Origin: Pyrus communis
Taxonomy: Eukaryota > Streptophyta > Magnoliopsida > Rosales > Rosaceae
Assembly (NCBI RefSeq): GCF_963583255.1
Contig: NC_084804.1
Location: 23,814,061-23,878,060, forward strand
Length of the DNA stretch: 64,000 bases
Direction: 5' to 3'
This document shows, in pieces, positions 21,723 to 33,829 of the stretch. Below the pieces are notes generated by a model that saw nothing but the letters and a program-made list of their open reading frames with translations, was not told the origin of the DNA and made no database searches. The translations under genes and the position numbers were made by a program. Each line of letters opens with the position of its first letter. The stretch's first letter is position 1.

Positions 21723-24083
21723 TGATGCGAGATTTACTTGACACTCAAATTAAACCCTCGTTTGACAATTGTAGTAGAATGGATAAGTGAGGGATCGTTC
21801 TAGACCGGGGATTAGGAGGGCTTGCTAAAACCTTCTAAATTGACTTAAAAACATAAAAACTAAATTAAAATACTCTTAACAAGACTACTATGACTCAGAA
21901 TGGCTTTAAAACTAACTTTTAAAACACTAAGACAAACTAAAAGACTCAAAACAAGTTCAAAAGACTCCAAATACTTAAAAACATAAAATAAGACAAATCA
22001 AATGATTAAGACTTAACAAAATAGAGGGGGGGAATTGTGTTTGGACGATATTAAATTAAACGGACAGATTATAATTTAAAACAGATAGTAAAGATGAATG
22101 TGATAAAAATATGGATGATGGAATAGCCAAGGGGTTCTTCTCCACACATGTTACACTTGCATACAAAATTGATTCTCAGTTGGTCTTTCGATAAGTTGTG
22201 AAACTCAATGCTCCAAGTTAATTAGATCCGCTTAGATTAACTTTCAGATTTCCCTAAATTCGTTGGATTGAATGGAATACGCATTACAACCAAATTATTC
22301 TTAATCAAAGTCCCTAACTATGGAATACGCATGATAGAGACATTCAACAAAGATCATTAAGTTCAACGGAAATCATAAACATCGACGAGGCATTCGTTAC
22401 TATGGAATACGCATGAAACTTATGCCAAGAATTCGTTTAACGCGATTGTTTATAAGCAACCTCCACTACTTGTGAATATAAGTTCGTAACGTTTAGATGA
22501 AGCTCACTTATATTCTAGCGTCATATTCATGCATGAAAATTAAGCTTGCAATCTCAATGAACATACATAAATAAGTTATCAATCAAACAGTTAAACGAAT
22601 TGAATCCACAACTTATGAAATTCCAACCAAAAGTAATCAATTCATATTGCAAATATAAACATAGTTTCGAATCACCCCCTAGCTAAAGGGGGTTTAGTTC
22701 CTAATAACTTTGAAATCAAAGAAACCCCTAAACATTCCAACAACTCAAACTTGAATTGTATGAACGTTTAGGCACTCTTCTCTTCCATTCTCATACGTAC
22801 AAAACAAAGAGAATTAAATTTAAACTTTGAAATCAAAGAAACACCTAAAAATTCCAACAACTCAAACTTGAATTGTATGAACGTTTAGGCACTCTTTTCT
22901 TCCTCGTTGTTGTAGCACAAGGTCTAAGTGAGCTTTGGGGATTATGTGAAGTGTTTTGGAGGGATGGGAAGTGGTTGGATAGTGGCTGCAATGGAGGAGA
23001 AAAACTGCACAGAAATGGAAGGGGATTTGCGGCACAAGGGTTGTGTTTGTGTTGTGTGAAGTGTATGAAATGAGATGATTTCATTGTGGCTAGGTTGCAT
23101 GCTTATTTATAGGTAAATGAGAGGGAACATGACAGCTTGGAATAGGTGGAAATGTGGCTGCAAGTTTGGTGAATGATTATGAGTGAATGCATGTGAATGT
23201 GGCTAGGTTGGAAAGCTGGAATTTCTGGAATTGTAATGTACCCCACGACATTGATTGTGTTTGAGTGTTTGTGGCTGCAATGTTTGTTGGTTAAAGATGC
23301 ATATGGATGTATTATACAATGGGAAAGTATGTGATTGACAATTAGGGTGAATGGTGGCTGCAATGATGAAGTGTGATGGCTGAAAATGCAAGGGAAGTGC
23401 ACGGCATTGATTAGTTTTAGGTGCATGTGGCTGCAATGTTTGTTTGATGATGATGCATGTGATGGGTGGGAACAAAGGAGGAAACATGGCACAAGGGTGC
23501 TTGAGTGAATGATTGAATGTGCATGTGGATTAAAGAATGAGTGGTGGTGTAATGATGAAGTGAATGCATGTGTTGATGACTAGGTTAGTGGGTGGAAATC
23601 TGAAAATGGCATAAGGGAATGGGAGCTAATAAATAATGCATGTAGGGTTAGGAAATAAAATCATAACTTAAAGGGGGATGATTAAAGGGTGTTGAAAGGT
23701 TTTGCATGGCTTTGAAGTGATTGTGGATTGGGCTAGAGTTTAAGTACATGAAATGGACCCAAATTGCTCCTCCTTGCATGGCAAGGAATGGTGTTTGTGT
23801 TAAGCCCATGGCAAGGTGTTATGTGATTGGGTTAGGGCCATTGTTTTGTGTCTTCAAGTGCATACAAGGCCTTCAAATTCGTCCATCCTCTTGGCTCCAT
23901 GGATAAGCTATCCAATCCATGCCCAAAAATGCTCCAAATGGCCTCAAAATGCACTTTCTTGCACCCTAGGCCCTTAGAACCTGAAAACACACAAAAGAAG
24001 CATAAAGGACTAAAATAACGAGAGAAACATAACGTAAATGCACGAGAACAAGCCATTTAAGTCGCATGAATATGCTCCTATCA
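21723..24083 (-). repeat. 3' LTR of element B (2361 bp)
   Basis: Plus-strand left edge TGATGCGAGATTTACTTGACAC; right edge ATGCTCCTATCA, followed by the polypurine tract on the minus strand. Minus-strand TATA box near 23102-23111. Leader hairpins at 22727-22772 and 22844-22889. Many TGCATG words (RY motif on the minus strand) at 23160-23640. Confidence 0.95.
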
Positions 24084-24833
24084 AATACCCCCACACTTAG
24101 CTTTTGCTAGTCCTCGAGCAAAACAGAATAAAAACAAATAAACAAAACGACACTAAACACGTAAAACATAACCTAAACCTTCCAACAACCGTCTTAGGGA
24201 TTTCCAATGCACATGACATGTTAAAAATCATCATTCTCACAGATTTTAGCCATCTTCACACTTAAGTACATTCTTAATCATAGTCACCATATACTAGTTC
24301 ACAATTAAGCATTTAAAACCATGTTTTGAATGTAGTAACATGCCTTAGAGAATTTGCTCAATTCCTTACAAGATATGCACTCGATTTTCACTCAGAATTT
24401 CTAACTACACACCCTAATCTAGTCATATGTGAGAAGATTGATGTAACATGAAAACGAACACTCACATATAAGTATCACAAAGAACGCAATTTCTGGAGTT
24501 AATAAGCATGTTTAGATATGATCTCATGAATGGAATGCTACTACTTAGACGCGAGAACCAGTGACACCATAAGCTCATACCAAGTTCAAACTCCACAAAT
24601 TGAAATACACAACACTCAAGATAGAAGTCAAGGGTTGTAACGGGGCTTGGGGTATGTGGATAACAAAGAAGGGATATGGAAAACAAAGGTTCTTAAAGAA
24701 ATAGTGAGCAAAGCATTTGAATCAACTTAGAATTCACTTTTGAATGAAAACTCAACTTTTGAACAAAAAGGGAGAATTTAGACAATTTACGCCCAGAATT
24801 GGTGTTTTGGAACCTTTCTTCAATCACTTATTC

Positions 24834-24873
<40 letters not shown>

Positions 24874-26710
24874 CTTTTCTTTTGAATCTCAAAACATAAA
24901 CACTTAAACATTCTCTCCCCCACACTTATTTTCTTTCATAATGTAACTCAAAAGGAATTCAATTAAGTCATGCTCACTATCTTTTAAGAACAAGGGTGGG
25001 GATTGTCCTAAACTAGGCTAGGTGAGGAAAAAGTGGGTTAACAAAGAACATGGGCTAACACGGCTCAACGGGGGTACAACTTACAACATATACGAAATAT
25101 GGGAAGTGAGGCTATTTGGCTATGGTGGTAACTACACAACTTCATCTTGAATATGTGTTATGCAAATCAATAACATGCTTTGAATGAAATGGGCATGAGT
25201 TCTAGCATTTGGAACTATATGATGAAACGCCTTCTAAGTAGTAACCAAGCAAAGAATAATGAGATCATGCAACGACTTTAGAAAACAAGAAATCACAGAT
25301 TATACTCTCCAAAGAACGTTATAGGCTCAAGTCGCTCAGGGTTGTAGCGTTTGTTTGAGTTCCTTCCTTCAAGCATGTTACAAAAACGAATTTTTTTTCT
25401 TTTAAGATTGCATGTGAAGTCATACATTATAACCATAACCAAGCATATACCAAGAGTAAATCAAACTTTTCTCTATGTTTATAACTCTTTCTAACCGTCA
25501 TGCAATTATAAACCAAATCCTTATCATTGTGTTGGAAGGTACCCTAAGACACAAACTCACAAAAACGACTCAAAACACTCTTTTTAGGCTTTTCAAAACA
25601 ATTTTTCAAAATTTTATGTGCTTTTCGGAGTTATAAAAAAAAAACATACTAAAACACTCTAAAACAACTTAAAAACACCTTAAAACAACAAGGAACAACA
25701 TTTGAAGTTATGGGTGATAAAATCCCACGAATTTGCATTAACAACATTAGTTACCCCCCCCCCCCACACTTAAATCAAACATTGTCCTCAATGTTTTAAG
25801 CATAGATTCACACAAAACATAAGTAAACACACAAACAACAACTAAACATACTAAACATGGCAGAATGTAATTAACAAAGAGAAGAGTTTAGGGACGTAAA
25901 TCTGGTTATGGAGTGTAAATTCCCTCTTCTCTTTGTTGATTGCATTGAGGCTTGATCTTGATGATTCCACAGGCTTACTCTCGAACTGGTTTCCGCCCAT
26001 CATTGATTTTCCTTTGTGCTACTGGGCTGAAGGATTCTTTTGGTCTTCCCCGAAGGTCTGAGCTTACCCCTTTGGTCTGTTTCTTTGTTCAATCTTTCCA
26101 ATTCGTATTGAAAAGGGTTGGAGGATAACTCAGCCTATGTTTGTCTCCACATGCTTCAATGTATCATTTTCACTTGCCTTACTCGCTCCCCTTTGCAGAA
26201 GTGGTCCCTTCTCCGGAAGTGTATCAACCGTTGAAGATGACTACTCGAGAGCAACGCTAGGTAAGCAATCAGGAATAGATTCCAGGCAGTTGGCTCCAGA
26301 ACGGAAGACTTACTCCAAGTGCCGGCTGATTGCTTGTTTTACTTTGCCATGCGAGTAAGAACAAGGACAAAGAAAAAGACAGGGAAAGAGCATGATATGA
26401 GATACTTTTGCTTTTGACCTTGATGATATGAGATACCTTTGCTTTTGAAGAAGCGGTGAATGAATCAGCACATGTATTTGTTGTGTTGTTTCCTCCTGGG
26501 TCATCTGTACTCCAGACATCTGGTATCATCTTTGGGGAAGAAGAAAGAATTTAGTATTTCGAAAGGCTTTGCTGGGAGTGCACCCTCAGAGGTAAGGGAG
26601 AGTTGGGCATTTTCTTCAGGTTTGCCCTGCCATAAAAGACGAAGGTCGACATATATAGAGATAATAGCAAGTGGTGGTACTTTTTACCTTTGTCGACAAA
26701 CGTTTTGATC
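24084..26710 (-). other. Non-coding 3' tail of element B
   Basis: On the minus strand it carries the three AAGTGTGGGGG-type motifs (plus positions about 24087, 24914 and 25760), the last directly before the 3' LTR. A T-tract on plus (about 24841-24873) equals the A-rich tract of the other elements. Small frames at 26137-26358 (plus) and 26269-26529 (minus) match the mini-ORFs of E. No env-like protein is recognisable. Confidence 0.6.
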
Positions 26711-27171
26711 CCGCAACTCTGGCTTTTTGAAATAGTGGCGCCTCTTCGATTTTTGAATACGCCTCTTCGATTTCTGAGCAGGCGCCCCTTCGATTTCTGA
26801 GCGACACGTGGTAGTGCAGATGCGGCTCCTTTTGACAAAGCTGCACGCGTCCTCTGAAAAGCAGAGAAAGCGTCGCCGAACTTTGCGCTTGTCGGCTAAA
26901 GATGTGTAGTTGTGATGATGGCCTCCACGTGTTGTCTGAAAAGAAGAAATCTTTTGACAAAGTTGAACGCGCCTTCTGAAAAGCCGAGAAAGCGTCGCCT
27001 AAATTACGCCGGAAATTCCGGCTTTTTGAATTGGTGGACGCGTCGCCTTGGCTTTTTTATTGAGCTATCGATCACCACAACAAACACACTCTGAAGATTT
27101 CCCATTCTTGAAAATCGACTCCGGCCCTTTGAAATTTAACTCCATCCCTTCTCTTTGAACACTTTTGAAAA
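26711..27171 (+). promoter_or_regulatory. Promoter-like region of the element B antisense ORF
   Basis: Reads toward the ORF. G-boxes CACGTG lie near 26804 and 26925. The GACGCGTC/GAAAGCGTCGCC tandem motifs follow, then a TATA-like TTTTTATTGAGC at about 27053-27064 and an A/C-rich leader (CACCACAACAAACACAC). This is the same architecture as in E, A, C and D, so it predates the split between autonomous and non-autonomous elements. Confidence 0.55.
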
Positions 27172-27864
27172 ATGGCAAACTCATCGAACCTTAGCTTGGA
27201 ATTGAGCCTTAGCAGTGATACGGGCGCGCCGCGTCAAGGTAACATATGGCGCCCTTCTTTCTTTTCTTCTAACGGTCCTCTCACAGGTGAAGACTCCGTG
27301 ATGCAGGACGCCACAACAGCTACAATAGTAGCTAGGAACCTCCTCACTCCGAAAGATAGTAGGCTGCTGTCAGGACGGTCCGATGAGTTGGCCGTTCAAG
27401 AGTCCCTCGCACTTAGTATTTAGTGTGCGAGTTCTGTGTCCAACATGGGCCAACGCCTGCTTGCCCGCTCCCGTCAGGTGGAATCATTGATGGCAGAGGT
27501 GGAAAGTCTCAAGCAGGAGATCCAGCAGCTGAAGTATGAGAATAGAAGTTTGCACGTGCTTGCAAACAACTATTCGACGGGCATGAAGAGGAAGCTTGAT
27601 GAGCTGCAAGAGTCTGAAGGTCGGATTCAGTGTGACCATCAAAGGTTTTCGTCTTTCCTCCAGAGGCACCTTTTTCCTGGCTCATCCAGCGCTTGGCCAA
27701 GTATTGAGGCCTGGAATGCTCTATCTTCGATGCCTCCCGCTCCGATGCCTTCTGCTCCTATGCCTTCTGTTCCTACGCCTTCCGCTCCGATGCCTTCTGT
27801 TCCTACGCCTTCCGCTTCAAGAGTAAAGCCACGTAGTGGGGCCTCAAGCAAACAACCTTTGTGA
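27172..27864 (+). pseudogene. Antisense ORF of element B, one nonsense mutation
   Basis: Encodes the same coiled-coil protein as 56-727, 230 codons before the stop in total, with a TAG at 27421-27423 where other copies have CAG (LALSVQCASS). The rest of the frame is open to 27864. The coiled coil lies in the second part (VESLMAEVESLKQEIQQL). The Pro/Ala/Met/Ser tail is longer than in E by a few repeat units. Without readthrough it would give an 83-aa N-terminal peptide. It is antisense to gag-pol and lies 272 bp beyond the pol stop. Confidence 0.75.
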
Positions 27865-28135
27865 AGCACCATCTTTCTTTGTTTAGCAGTGCCTATCAAT
27901 AAATCAAACATTTTCTCAATGTTACAATCATAGACTCACATAATTAATAAACAAACAAACAATAACAACTAAACAACCTAACAAGGCAGAAACGAAATAG
28001 CAACAAAGAGAAAAGTTTTTTTTTTTTTTAGGAATCTGGATTTGGAGTGCTTTCTAAGTCTTCCTTTGTTGAATGCATGGGTTGCCTCCCAAGTAGCGCT
28101 TGCTTTTACGTCTTGCAGCCGGACGGTACCTCCGT
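27865..28135 (-). other. Post-pol spacer of element B
   Basis: On the minus strand, just after the pol stop, it contains the palindromic word TTGGGAGGCAACCCA (plus near 28079-28094), a landmark often seen downstream of pol in Athila-type elements, and an A13 tract (plus T tract at 28018-28030). No coding frame. Confidence 0.6.
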
Positions 28136-31100
28136 TTAAGCTTGACTAGGTTCCACGGCATGGAGGGGTACCTCCTCCACGACATGCTCCTCAAACATCT
28201 CGTAATAGGGCTTCAATCGATGCCCATTCACTTTGAATTCTTGCTGCGTCCTTGAACTTTTGATTTGCACTGCACCATGAGGGAAAACATTAGTAACAAC
28301 AAACGGGCCAATCCATTTAGAACGCAACTTACCAGGAAACAAACATAGGCGAGAGTTGAAAAGTAACACTTTCTGCCCAACTGTGAAGGTCTTGGTTCGA
28401 ATCATTTTATCATGGAATGCTTTGGTCTTGGCTTTGTACATCCGGGCATTCTCATAGGCTTCATTCCGAATCTCCTCAAGTTCATTCAATTGGAGCTTCC
28501 TATGAACTCCCGCTGCATCTATGTCCATGTTGAAAGTCTTCACGGCCCAATGTGCCTTGTGCTCTAACTCTACGGGCAAATGACATGGCTTACCATAGAC
28601 GAGCCGAAAAGGTGACATCTCGATGGGTGTTTTGTATGCCGTACGATATGCCCACAGTGCATCATCTAAACGTAAGCTCCAATCCCTCCTTGTTGGTCCA
28701 ACGGTCTTCTCCAAAATTTGTTTGATTTCTCGGTTAGACACCTCGGCTTGGCCATTTGTTTGAGGATGGTAAGGTGTGGAGACCTTATGGTTGACATGGT
28801 ACTTTCTTAGCAACGCCTCAATGGTCCGATTGCAAAAGTGAGACCCTCCATCACTTATGATTACTCTCGGCATTCCAAACCTAGCAAAAATGTTAGATTT
28901 CACGAAATCTGCAACCACCTTAGAATCGTTAGTACGGGTGGCTTTTGCTTCCACCCATTTAGAAACATAATCAACGGCTAGCAAGATATAAGTCAAACCA
29001 TAAGATGGAGGGAAAGGGCCCATGAAATCAATGCCCCAAACATCAAAAATTTCAACATTAAAGACAGGGGTTTGCGGCATTTGGTCCTTGGTACCTATGT
29101 TACCCATTTGTTGGCAACGATCACAAGACATACAAAAGGTTCTAGCATCCCTAAATATAGTCGGCCAATAAAAACCACACTCTAGAACCTTGAGGGCAGT
29201 GCGTTGTGTGCCAAAATGACCACCACATGCATATGTGTGACAAAAGCTTAGAATTGAGTGAAATTCAGAATCATGCACACATCTACGTACAATTTGATCT
29301 GAGCAATACTTCCACAAATAAGGGTCATCCCAAACATAGAAACGTGCATCATTTTTAAGCTTATCACGTTGGTGCTTGTTTAGTTCATTTGGAATTTGTT
29401 TAGCCACCAAGTAATTCACTAAATCTGCATACCATGGTTCACTTACCTCAATGGATAGCAGCTGCTCATCGGGAAAAGTTTCAGGGATAGGTACGGCATG
29501 TTCATGCTCCTCGTGGATCATTCGGCTTAAATGGTCAGCCACTACATTCTCGCTTCCTTTCTTATCCCGGATTTCAATATCAAATTCTTGAAGAAGAAGA
29601 ATCCAACAGATAAGCCTCGGCTTTGCTTCCTTTTTCGTGATCAAGTACCTCAAAGCTGCATGATCAGAATAAACGATTACTTTAGTACCAATTAAATATG
29701 AACGGAATTTATCTAAAGCAAAAACCACAGCTAGAAGTTCTTTTTCCGTCGTGGAGTAGTTCAATTGGGCATCATTGAGAGTCTGAGAGGCATAGTATAT
29801 GACATGCGGCCGCTTGTCTCTTCTTTGTCCTAGAACAGCTCCTAATGCATAGTCGGATGCATCGCACATGAGCTCGAACGGAAGGCTCCAATCTGGAGGT
29901 ACAATAATGGGGGCCGAGACTAGCTTCTCCTTGAGTTGGTTAAATGTCGAATTACACTCTTCATCAAACTTGAATGGCACATCTTTTTGAAGCAATCGGC
30001 AAAGAGGGTTGGACATCTTGGAGAAGTCCTTGATAAAACGCCTATAGAACCCTGCATGGCCAAGAAACGAACGTACCTCTCTAACCGAAGTAGGAGAGGG
30101 TAAGTGACGTACAAGGTCTATTTTCGATTTATCTACTTCAATTCCTTTTTCTGAAACAATATGTCCTAAAACTATACCTTGTTTCACCATAAAGTGACAT
30201 TTCTCCCAATTCAAGACAAGGTTAGTTTCAACACATCGTTTCAAAATTAAGGTTAGATTATCCAAGCAATTATCAAATGAACTCCCAAACACACTGAAAT
30301 CATCCATGAAAACCTCAATGATCTTTTCAACAAAATCGGAAAATATACTTACCATACACCTTTGGAAAGTGGCCGGTGCGTTGCATAAGCCAAATGGCAT
30401 GCGACGATAAGCAAATGTTCCAAAGGGACATGTGAATGTGGTCTTCTCTTGATCATCCGGGGCTATCACAATTTGGTTATATCCAGAGTATCCATCAAGA
30501 AAACAGTAAAAGGCATGACCGGCTAACCTTTCGAGCATCTGGTCGATGAATGGCAAAGGAAAGTGATCTTTCCTAGTCATGGCATTTAGCTTCCGGTAAT
30601 CGATACATACTCGCCATCCAGTCTGAATGCGTGTAGGTACGAGCTCATTCTCATCATTCTTGATAACAGTTACTCCGGACTTCTTGGGAACGACTTGAAC
30701 TGGAGAGACCCAACGGCTATCGGAGATAGGGTAGATCACTCCGCAATCCAAAAGCTTGATTATTTCCTTCTTCACCACTTCCATCATCGGAGGGTTGAGA
30801 CGGCATTGAGCCTCTCGAGTTGGTTTAGCCCCCTCCTCAAGAAGTATACGGTGCATGCATGTGGTAGGGCTTATTCCTTTAATGTCGGCCAAAGTCCACC
30901 CTATGGCCGTTTTGTGCTCTCGCAGCACCCTCACAAGCTTCTCCTCCTCCATTGCCGTGAGACTTGATGAAATGATGACGGGCAATGTTTCGCCTTTTCC
31001 CAGAAACACATACTTCAAATGGTCCGGCAACGGCTTAAGTTCAAGCGATGGTGCCTGAACAACAGAAGGTAGCATCTTAGTGGAAACTGAATTTGAAAGT

Positions 31101-33700
31101 GAGAGTGGAACCTTACCATATTGTTGTGGCAATGACTCAAGGGCTGCCACAACCTCAATTATTTCTTCACTAGAACCCATTGCAAAGAATTCCTCCTCCT
31201 TGCCGTGGCTTTGCATTGGCCCAAATCCTTCAATTTTGCGCTCTATGGCCTTAGTGATGGTTGTTTCCAGGGTGTCCTCGTTCAATTCTTCAAGGTATAC
31301 CTGCACCAAAGAATCGTTAACATCAATGGAAAAACAAGAATGGTCATCAACGGGATATCTCATAGTTTCAGAAATATTAAAATCAATCACTTCCCCATCG
31401 AATTCCATTGTCAAGGTGCCTTTGTATACATCAATCTTCGTTCGGGCCGTCTTCATGAATGGCCTACCAAGGAGAATCGGCAAAGATGTAGAATGGGCTG
31501 AATCCTCCATGTCTAGGACGTAGAAATCAGCCGGAAAAATTAAATGGTTCACCTGCACAAGCACATCTTCCAAAACTCCTTTTGGATACGCGTTAGAACG
31601 ATCGGCCAATTGTATAATTACACCATCTTGTTTTAATTCACCCAAATTCATAGATGCATAAATAGAATAAGGCATGACATTTATGGATGCACCTAAATCA
31701 AGCATGGCATGTTCAAAACGATTATGTCCAATCACACAAGGAATCGTGAAACTACCGGGGTCTTTGCACTTGGTAGGCAGTTTACGTTGCAAAACAGCGG
31801 ACACATTCTCGCTTACCTTCACTACCTCTTTGTTTGCCCTTCTTCTCTTTGTATTGCATAGGTCCTTGAGGAATTTAGCATACTTTGGAACCTGTTTGAT
31901 TGCATCGAGAAGCGGTATGTTCACTTGCACTTTCCGGAACGTTTCAAGAATGTCCTTCTCGCTTTCTTCCTTTTTTTCTTGCATGAACCTACGAGGAAAA
32001 GGTACATTGGACAGATTAGGACGTGAAGTACATGAATTTGAACTTAAATTACCTGATTTGGCCGAGTTAGGGTGATTGGGGGCCTGCGGCATTGGGTTTT
32101 TCACCCTTACCGTGGGTGAGCTAGACACTTCCTCAGGTTGTGTCGTCTCTTCATCTACTTTCTGGGTAGATTTGGGATTGTTTGGCTCGGTCCCAACTTC
32201 TTTTCCACCCCTTAGGGTGATGGCCTTGGCGGATTCGAATCCTCCCTTTGGATTGACTGTGGTTGAGCTAGGAAGCTTTCCTTGCTCTCTAATCTGTCCA
32301 AGGAACTCAGAAATCTGCCCTATTTGTTTCTTCATATCCATCATCTCCTTCTCGTTATTTGCTATCCTGTTGTTTTGATTTTGCAACCCCTGCGAAATAG
32401 AGGTTAGTAATTGCATAGCTTGATCACTTTCCAAGGACGTACCTGAATGAGATGATGCCGAAGGTTGTTGGGGTTGTTGGGGTGCATACGGCTTGGAATA
32501 AAAACCAGGGGGGTTTGGCCTAAATCCTCCTTGTTGGGCAGCTTGTTGTGGCTCCCTCCATTTGAAGTTTGGATGGTCCCTCCATCCGGCATTGTAAGTG
32601 TTCGAGTATGGGTTGTTTTGATTTTGTCCTTGGAAACCAATTGCATTGGCAGATTCCCACCCACCATTCTCGATTAGTTGAGGGCACTTGTCGGATGGAT
32701 GCCCTTGAATTGAGCACACGCCACAAACTTGGTGTTCTTGTGCTTTTGGACCAATCACAACCTGAGAAACAAGAGAAGTAAGATTAGCATGTTGTGATTG
32801 AATTTCAGAAATAGCACTCACCTCATTTACACTTTGTTGCCGTGGGGCTTCCCTTTGGCCCACTCCTTCATATTGTTGAGCGTTGAGCGCTCGGTTGGCT
32901 ATGAGAATCTTGGCATCCCTTGGTGTTTTGTCCACCAATGCTCCTCCCGCTGATGCATCAAGCATTTGACGTTCGATAGGAAGGAAGCCCTCATAGAAAT
33001 ATTGAAGGAGAAGTTCCTCCTTCATTTGATGTTGAGGACATGAAGCTACAAGGCCCTTGAAGCGCTCATAATAAGCCGGGAATGTCTCACCATGATTCTG
33101 TTGAATACCACTAATTTTCTTCCGTAGGAGAATCACTCTCGAAGTAGGGAAGAATTTCTCCAAGAAAGCACGCTTCATACTCTCCCACGAAGTCACAGTT
33201 CCCGGGGCTAGTTCGTAGAGCCAATCTTTGGCCTTGTCCATAAGTGAAAATGGAAAGGCCTTCATCTTCAATATACTCCCATCCACATTGACGGGGGTCA
33301 TGCTCGAACAAACCACCTCGAACTCCTTCAAGTGTTTGTTGGGGTCTTCCATAGACAAGCCATGGAACTTCGGAATATGGTGTAACAAACTGGATTTGAG
33401 TTCAAATTCCTCAGTCTTCCCCTCTGCAGCCGTGGGGTATTGGATACAAAGAGGCAATGCATTATCCAAACCCGAGGCCGAAAGCTCCTTGATGGTTCTA
33501 TTATCTGCTGCCATGGCTTGTTCTTCTTCAAAAATCTGATCCGTGGGCTTTTCTTCTACACCTACTTCGTCTTCTTCAAGCCCAGGTTGTGGTGGAGGTT
33601 GTGGTGGCTCTTGTTGACTCCTCGTTCTCCTCAAAGTGCGTTCAAAATCACCGTCAAAGTCGGAGATGTTCTCTATAATAGGCCGAGAGCTACGAGTCAT
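28136..33700 (-). CDS. gag-pol: Gag-Pol polyprotein of element B (1854 aa)
   Basis: Single uninterrupted frame. Gag capsid region at about residues 95-265 ([12 protein letters not shown] to [10 protein letters not shown]), CCHC zinc knuckle at 326-339 ([14 protein letters not shown]), then a Gln/Pro-rich linker. Protease site DLGAS at 668-672, the Athila-type variant of DTGA/DSGA. Reverse transcriptase at about 980-1180 with FMDD at 1131-1134. RNase H at about 1275-1390 ([21 protein letters not shown]). Integrase zinc finger with His 1488/1495 and Cys 1526/1529; catalytic core D1558 (WGIDF), D1617 (ISDGG) and E1653. No chromodomain; the end follows the GPF/Y-like WIGPFVV at 1796-1802. Gag and Pol share one frame, so protease must set the Gag:Pol ratio after translation. 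The start ATG lies about 105 bp downstream of the PBS. All catalytic residues I can check are present. Replication occurs in cytoplasmic particles, then nuclear integration. Confidence 0.97.
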   Translation of the reverse strand: MTRSSRPIIENISDFDGDFERTLRRTRSQQEPPQPPPQPGLEEDEVGVEEKPTDQIFEEEQAMAADNRTIKELSASGLDNALPLCIQYPTAAEGKTEEFELKSSLLHHIPKFHGLSMEDPNKHLKEFEVVCSSMTPVNVDGSILKMKAFPFSLMDKAKDWLYELAPGTVTSWESMKRAFLEKFFPTSRVILLRKKISGIQQNHGETFPAYYERFKGLVASCPQHQMKEELLLQYFYEGFLPIERQMLDASAGGALVDKTPRDAKILIANRALNAQQYEGVGQREAPRQQSVNEVSAISEIQSQHANLTSLVSQVVIGPKAQEHQVCGVCSIQGHPSDKCPQLIENGGWESANAIGFQGQNQNNPYSNTYNAGWRDHPNFKWREPQQAAQQGGFRPNPPGFYSKPYAPQQPQQPSASSHSGTSLESDQAMQLLTSISQGLQNQNNRIANNEKEMMDMKKQIGQISEFLGQIREQGKLPSSTTVNPKGGFESAKAITLRGGKEVGTEPNNPKSTQKVDEETTQPEEVSSSPTVRVKNPMPQAPNHPNSAKSGNLSSNSCTSRPNLSNVPFPRRFMQEKKEESEKDILETFRKVQVNIPLLDAIKQVPKYAKFLKDLCNTKRRRANKEVVKVSENVSAVLQRKLPTKCKDPGSFTIPCVIGHNRFEHAMLDLGASINVMPYSIYASMNLGELKQDGVIIQLADRSNAYPKGVLEDVLVQVNHLIFPADFYVLDMEDSAHSTSLPILLGRPFMKTARTKIDVYKGTLTMEFDGEVIDFNISETMRYPVDDHSCFSIDVNDSLVQVYLEELNEDTLETTITKAIERKIEGFGPMQSHGKEEEFFAMGSSEEIIEVVAALESLPQQYGKVPLSLSNSVSTKMLPSVVQAPSLELKPLPDHLKYVFLGKGETLPVIISSSLTAMEEEKLVRVLREHKTAIGWTLADIKGISPTTCMHRILLEEGAKPTREAQCRLNPPMMEVVKKEIIKLLDCGVIYPISDSRWVSPVQVVPKKSGVTVIKNDENELVPTRIQTGWRVCIDYRKLNAMTRKDHFPLPFIDQMLERLAGHAFYCFLDGYSGYNQIVIAPDDQEKTTFTCPFGTFAYRRMPFGLCNAPATFQRCMVSIFSDFVEKIIEVFMDDFSVFGSSFDNCLDNLTLILKRCVETNLVLNWEKCHFMVKQGIVLGHIVSEKGIEVDKSKIDLVRHLPSPTSVREVRSFLGHAGFYRRFIKDFSKMSNPLCRLLQKDVPFKFDEECNSTFNQLKEKLVSAPIIVPPDWSLPFELMCDASDYALGAVLGQRRDKRPHVIYYASQTLNDAQLNYSTTEKELLAVVFALDKFRSYLIGTKVIVYSDHAALRYLITKKEAKPRLICWILLLQEFDIEIRDKKGSENVVADHLSRMIHEEHEHAVPIPETFPDEQLLSIEVSEPWYADLVNYLVAKQIPNELNKHQRDKLKNDARFYVWDDPYLWKYCSDQIVRRCVHDSEFHSILSFCHTYACGGHFGTQRTALKVLECGFYWPTIFRDARTFCMSCDRCQQMGNIGTKDQMPQTPVFNVEIFDVWGIDFMGPFPPSYGLTYILLAVDYVSKWVEAKATRTNDSKVVADFVKSNIFARFGMPRVIISDGGSHFCNRTIEALLRKYHVNHKVSTPYHPQTNGQAEVSNREIKQILEKTVGPTRRDWSLRLDDALWAYRTAYKTPIEMSPFRLVYGKPCHLPVELEHKAHWAVKTFNMDIDAAGVHRKLQLNELEEIRNEAYENARMYKAKTKAFHDKMIRTKTFTVGQKVLLFNSRLCLFPGKLRSKWIGPFVVTNVFPHGAVQIKSSRTQQEFKVNGHRLKPYYEMFEEHVVEEVPLHAVEPSQA

Positions 33701-33804
33701 ACACGGTACCTAAAAAACAAGGAAACAAACAAACTAAGAATCTGAAATAAGAATGCACGAAAAACAAAATATAAAAATAAAGACAAAGGATTAGCAAAGT
33801 TGTT

Positions 33805-33824
33805 AATCCCCGGCAACGGCGCCA
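33805..33824 (-). promoter_or_regulatory. Primer-binding site of element B (tRNA-Asp)
   Basis: The minus strand reads TGGCGCCGTTGCCGGGGATT, five bases inside the LTR. It is complementary to the CCA-ending 3' arm of plant tRNA-Asp(GUC), as recalled. The same site serves A, C and D. Confidence 0.9.
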
Positions 33825-33829
33825 AAATT

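Noticed and set aside
22845..23492. Repeated 79-129 codon frames in B's LTRs
   Set aside because: They lie in LTR U3/leader sequence, are identical only because the LTR is duplicated, and contain RY-type repeats.
30695..33745. Plus-strand frames opposite gag-pol
   Set aside because: Shadows of a real 1854-codon minus-strand gene; no start context, domain or independent conservation.
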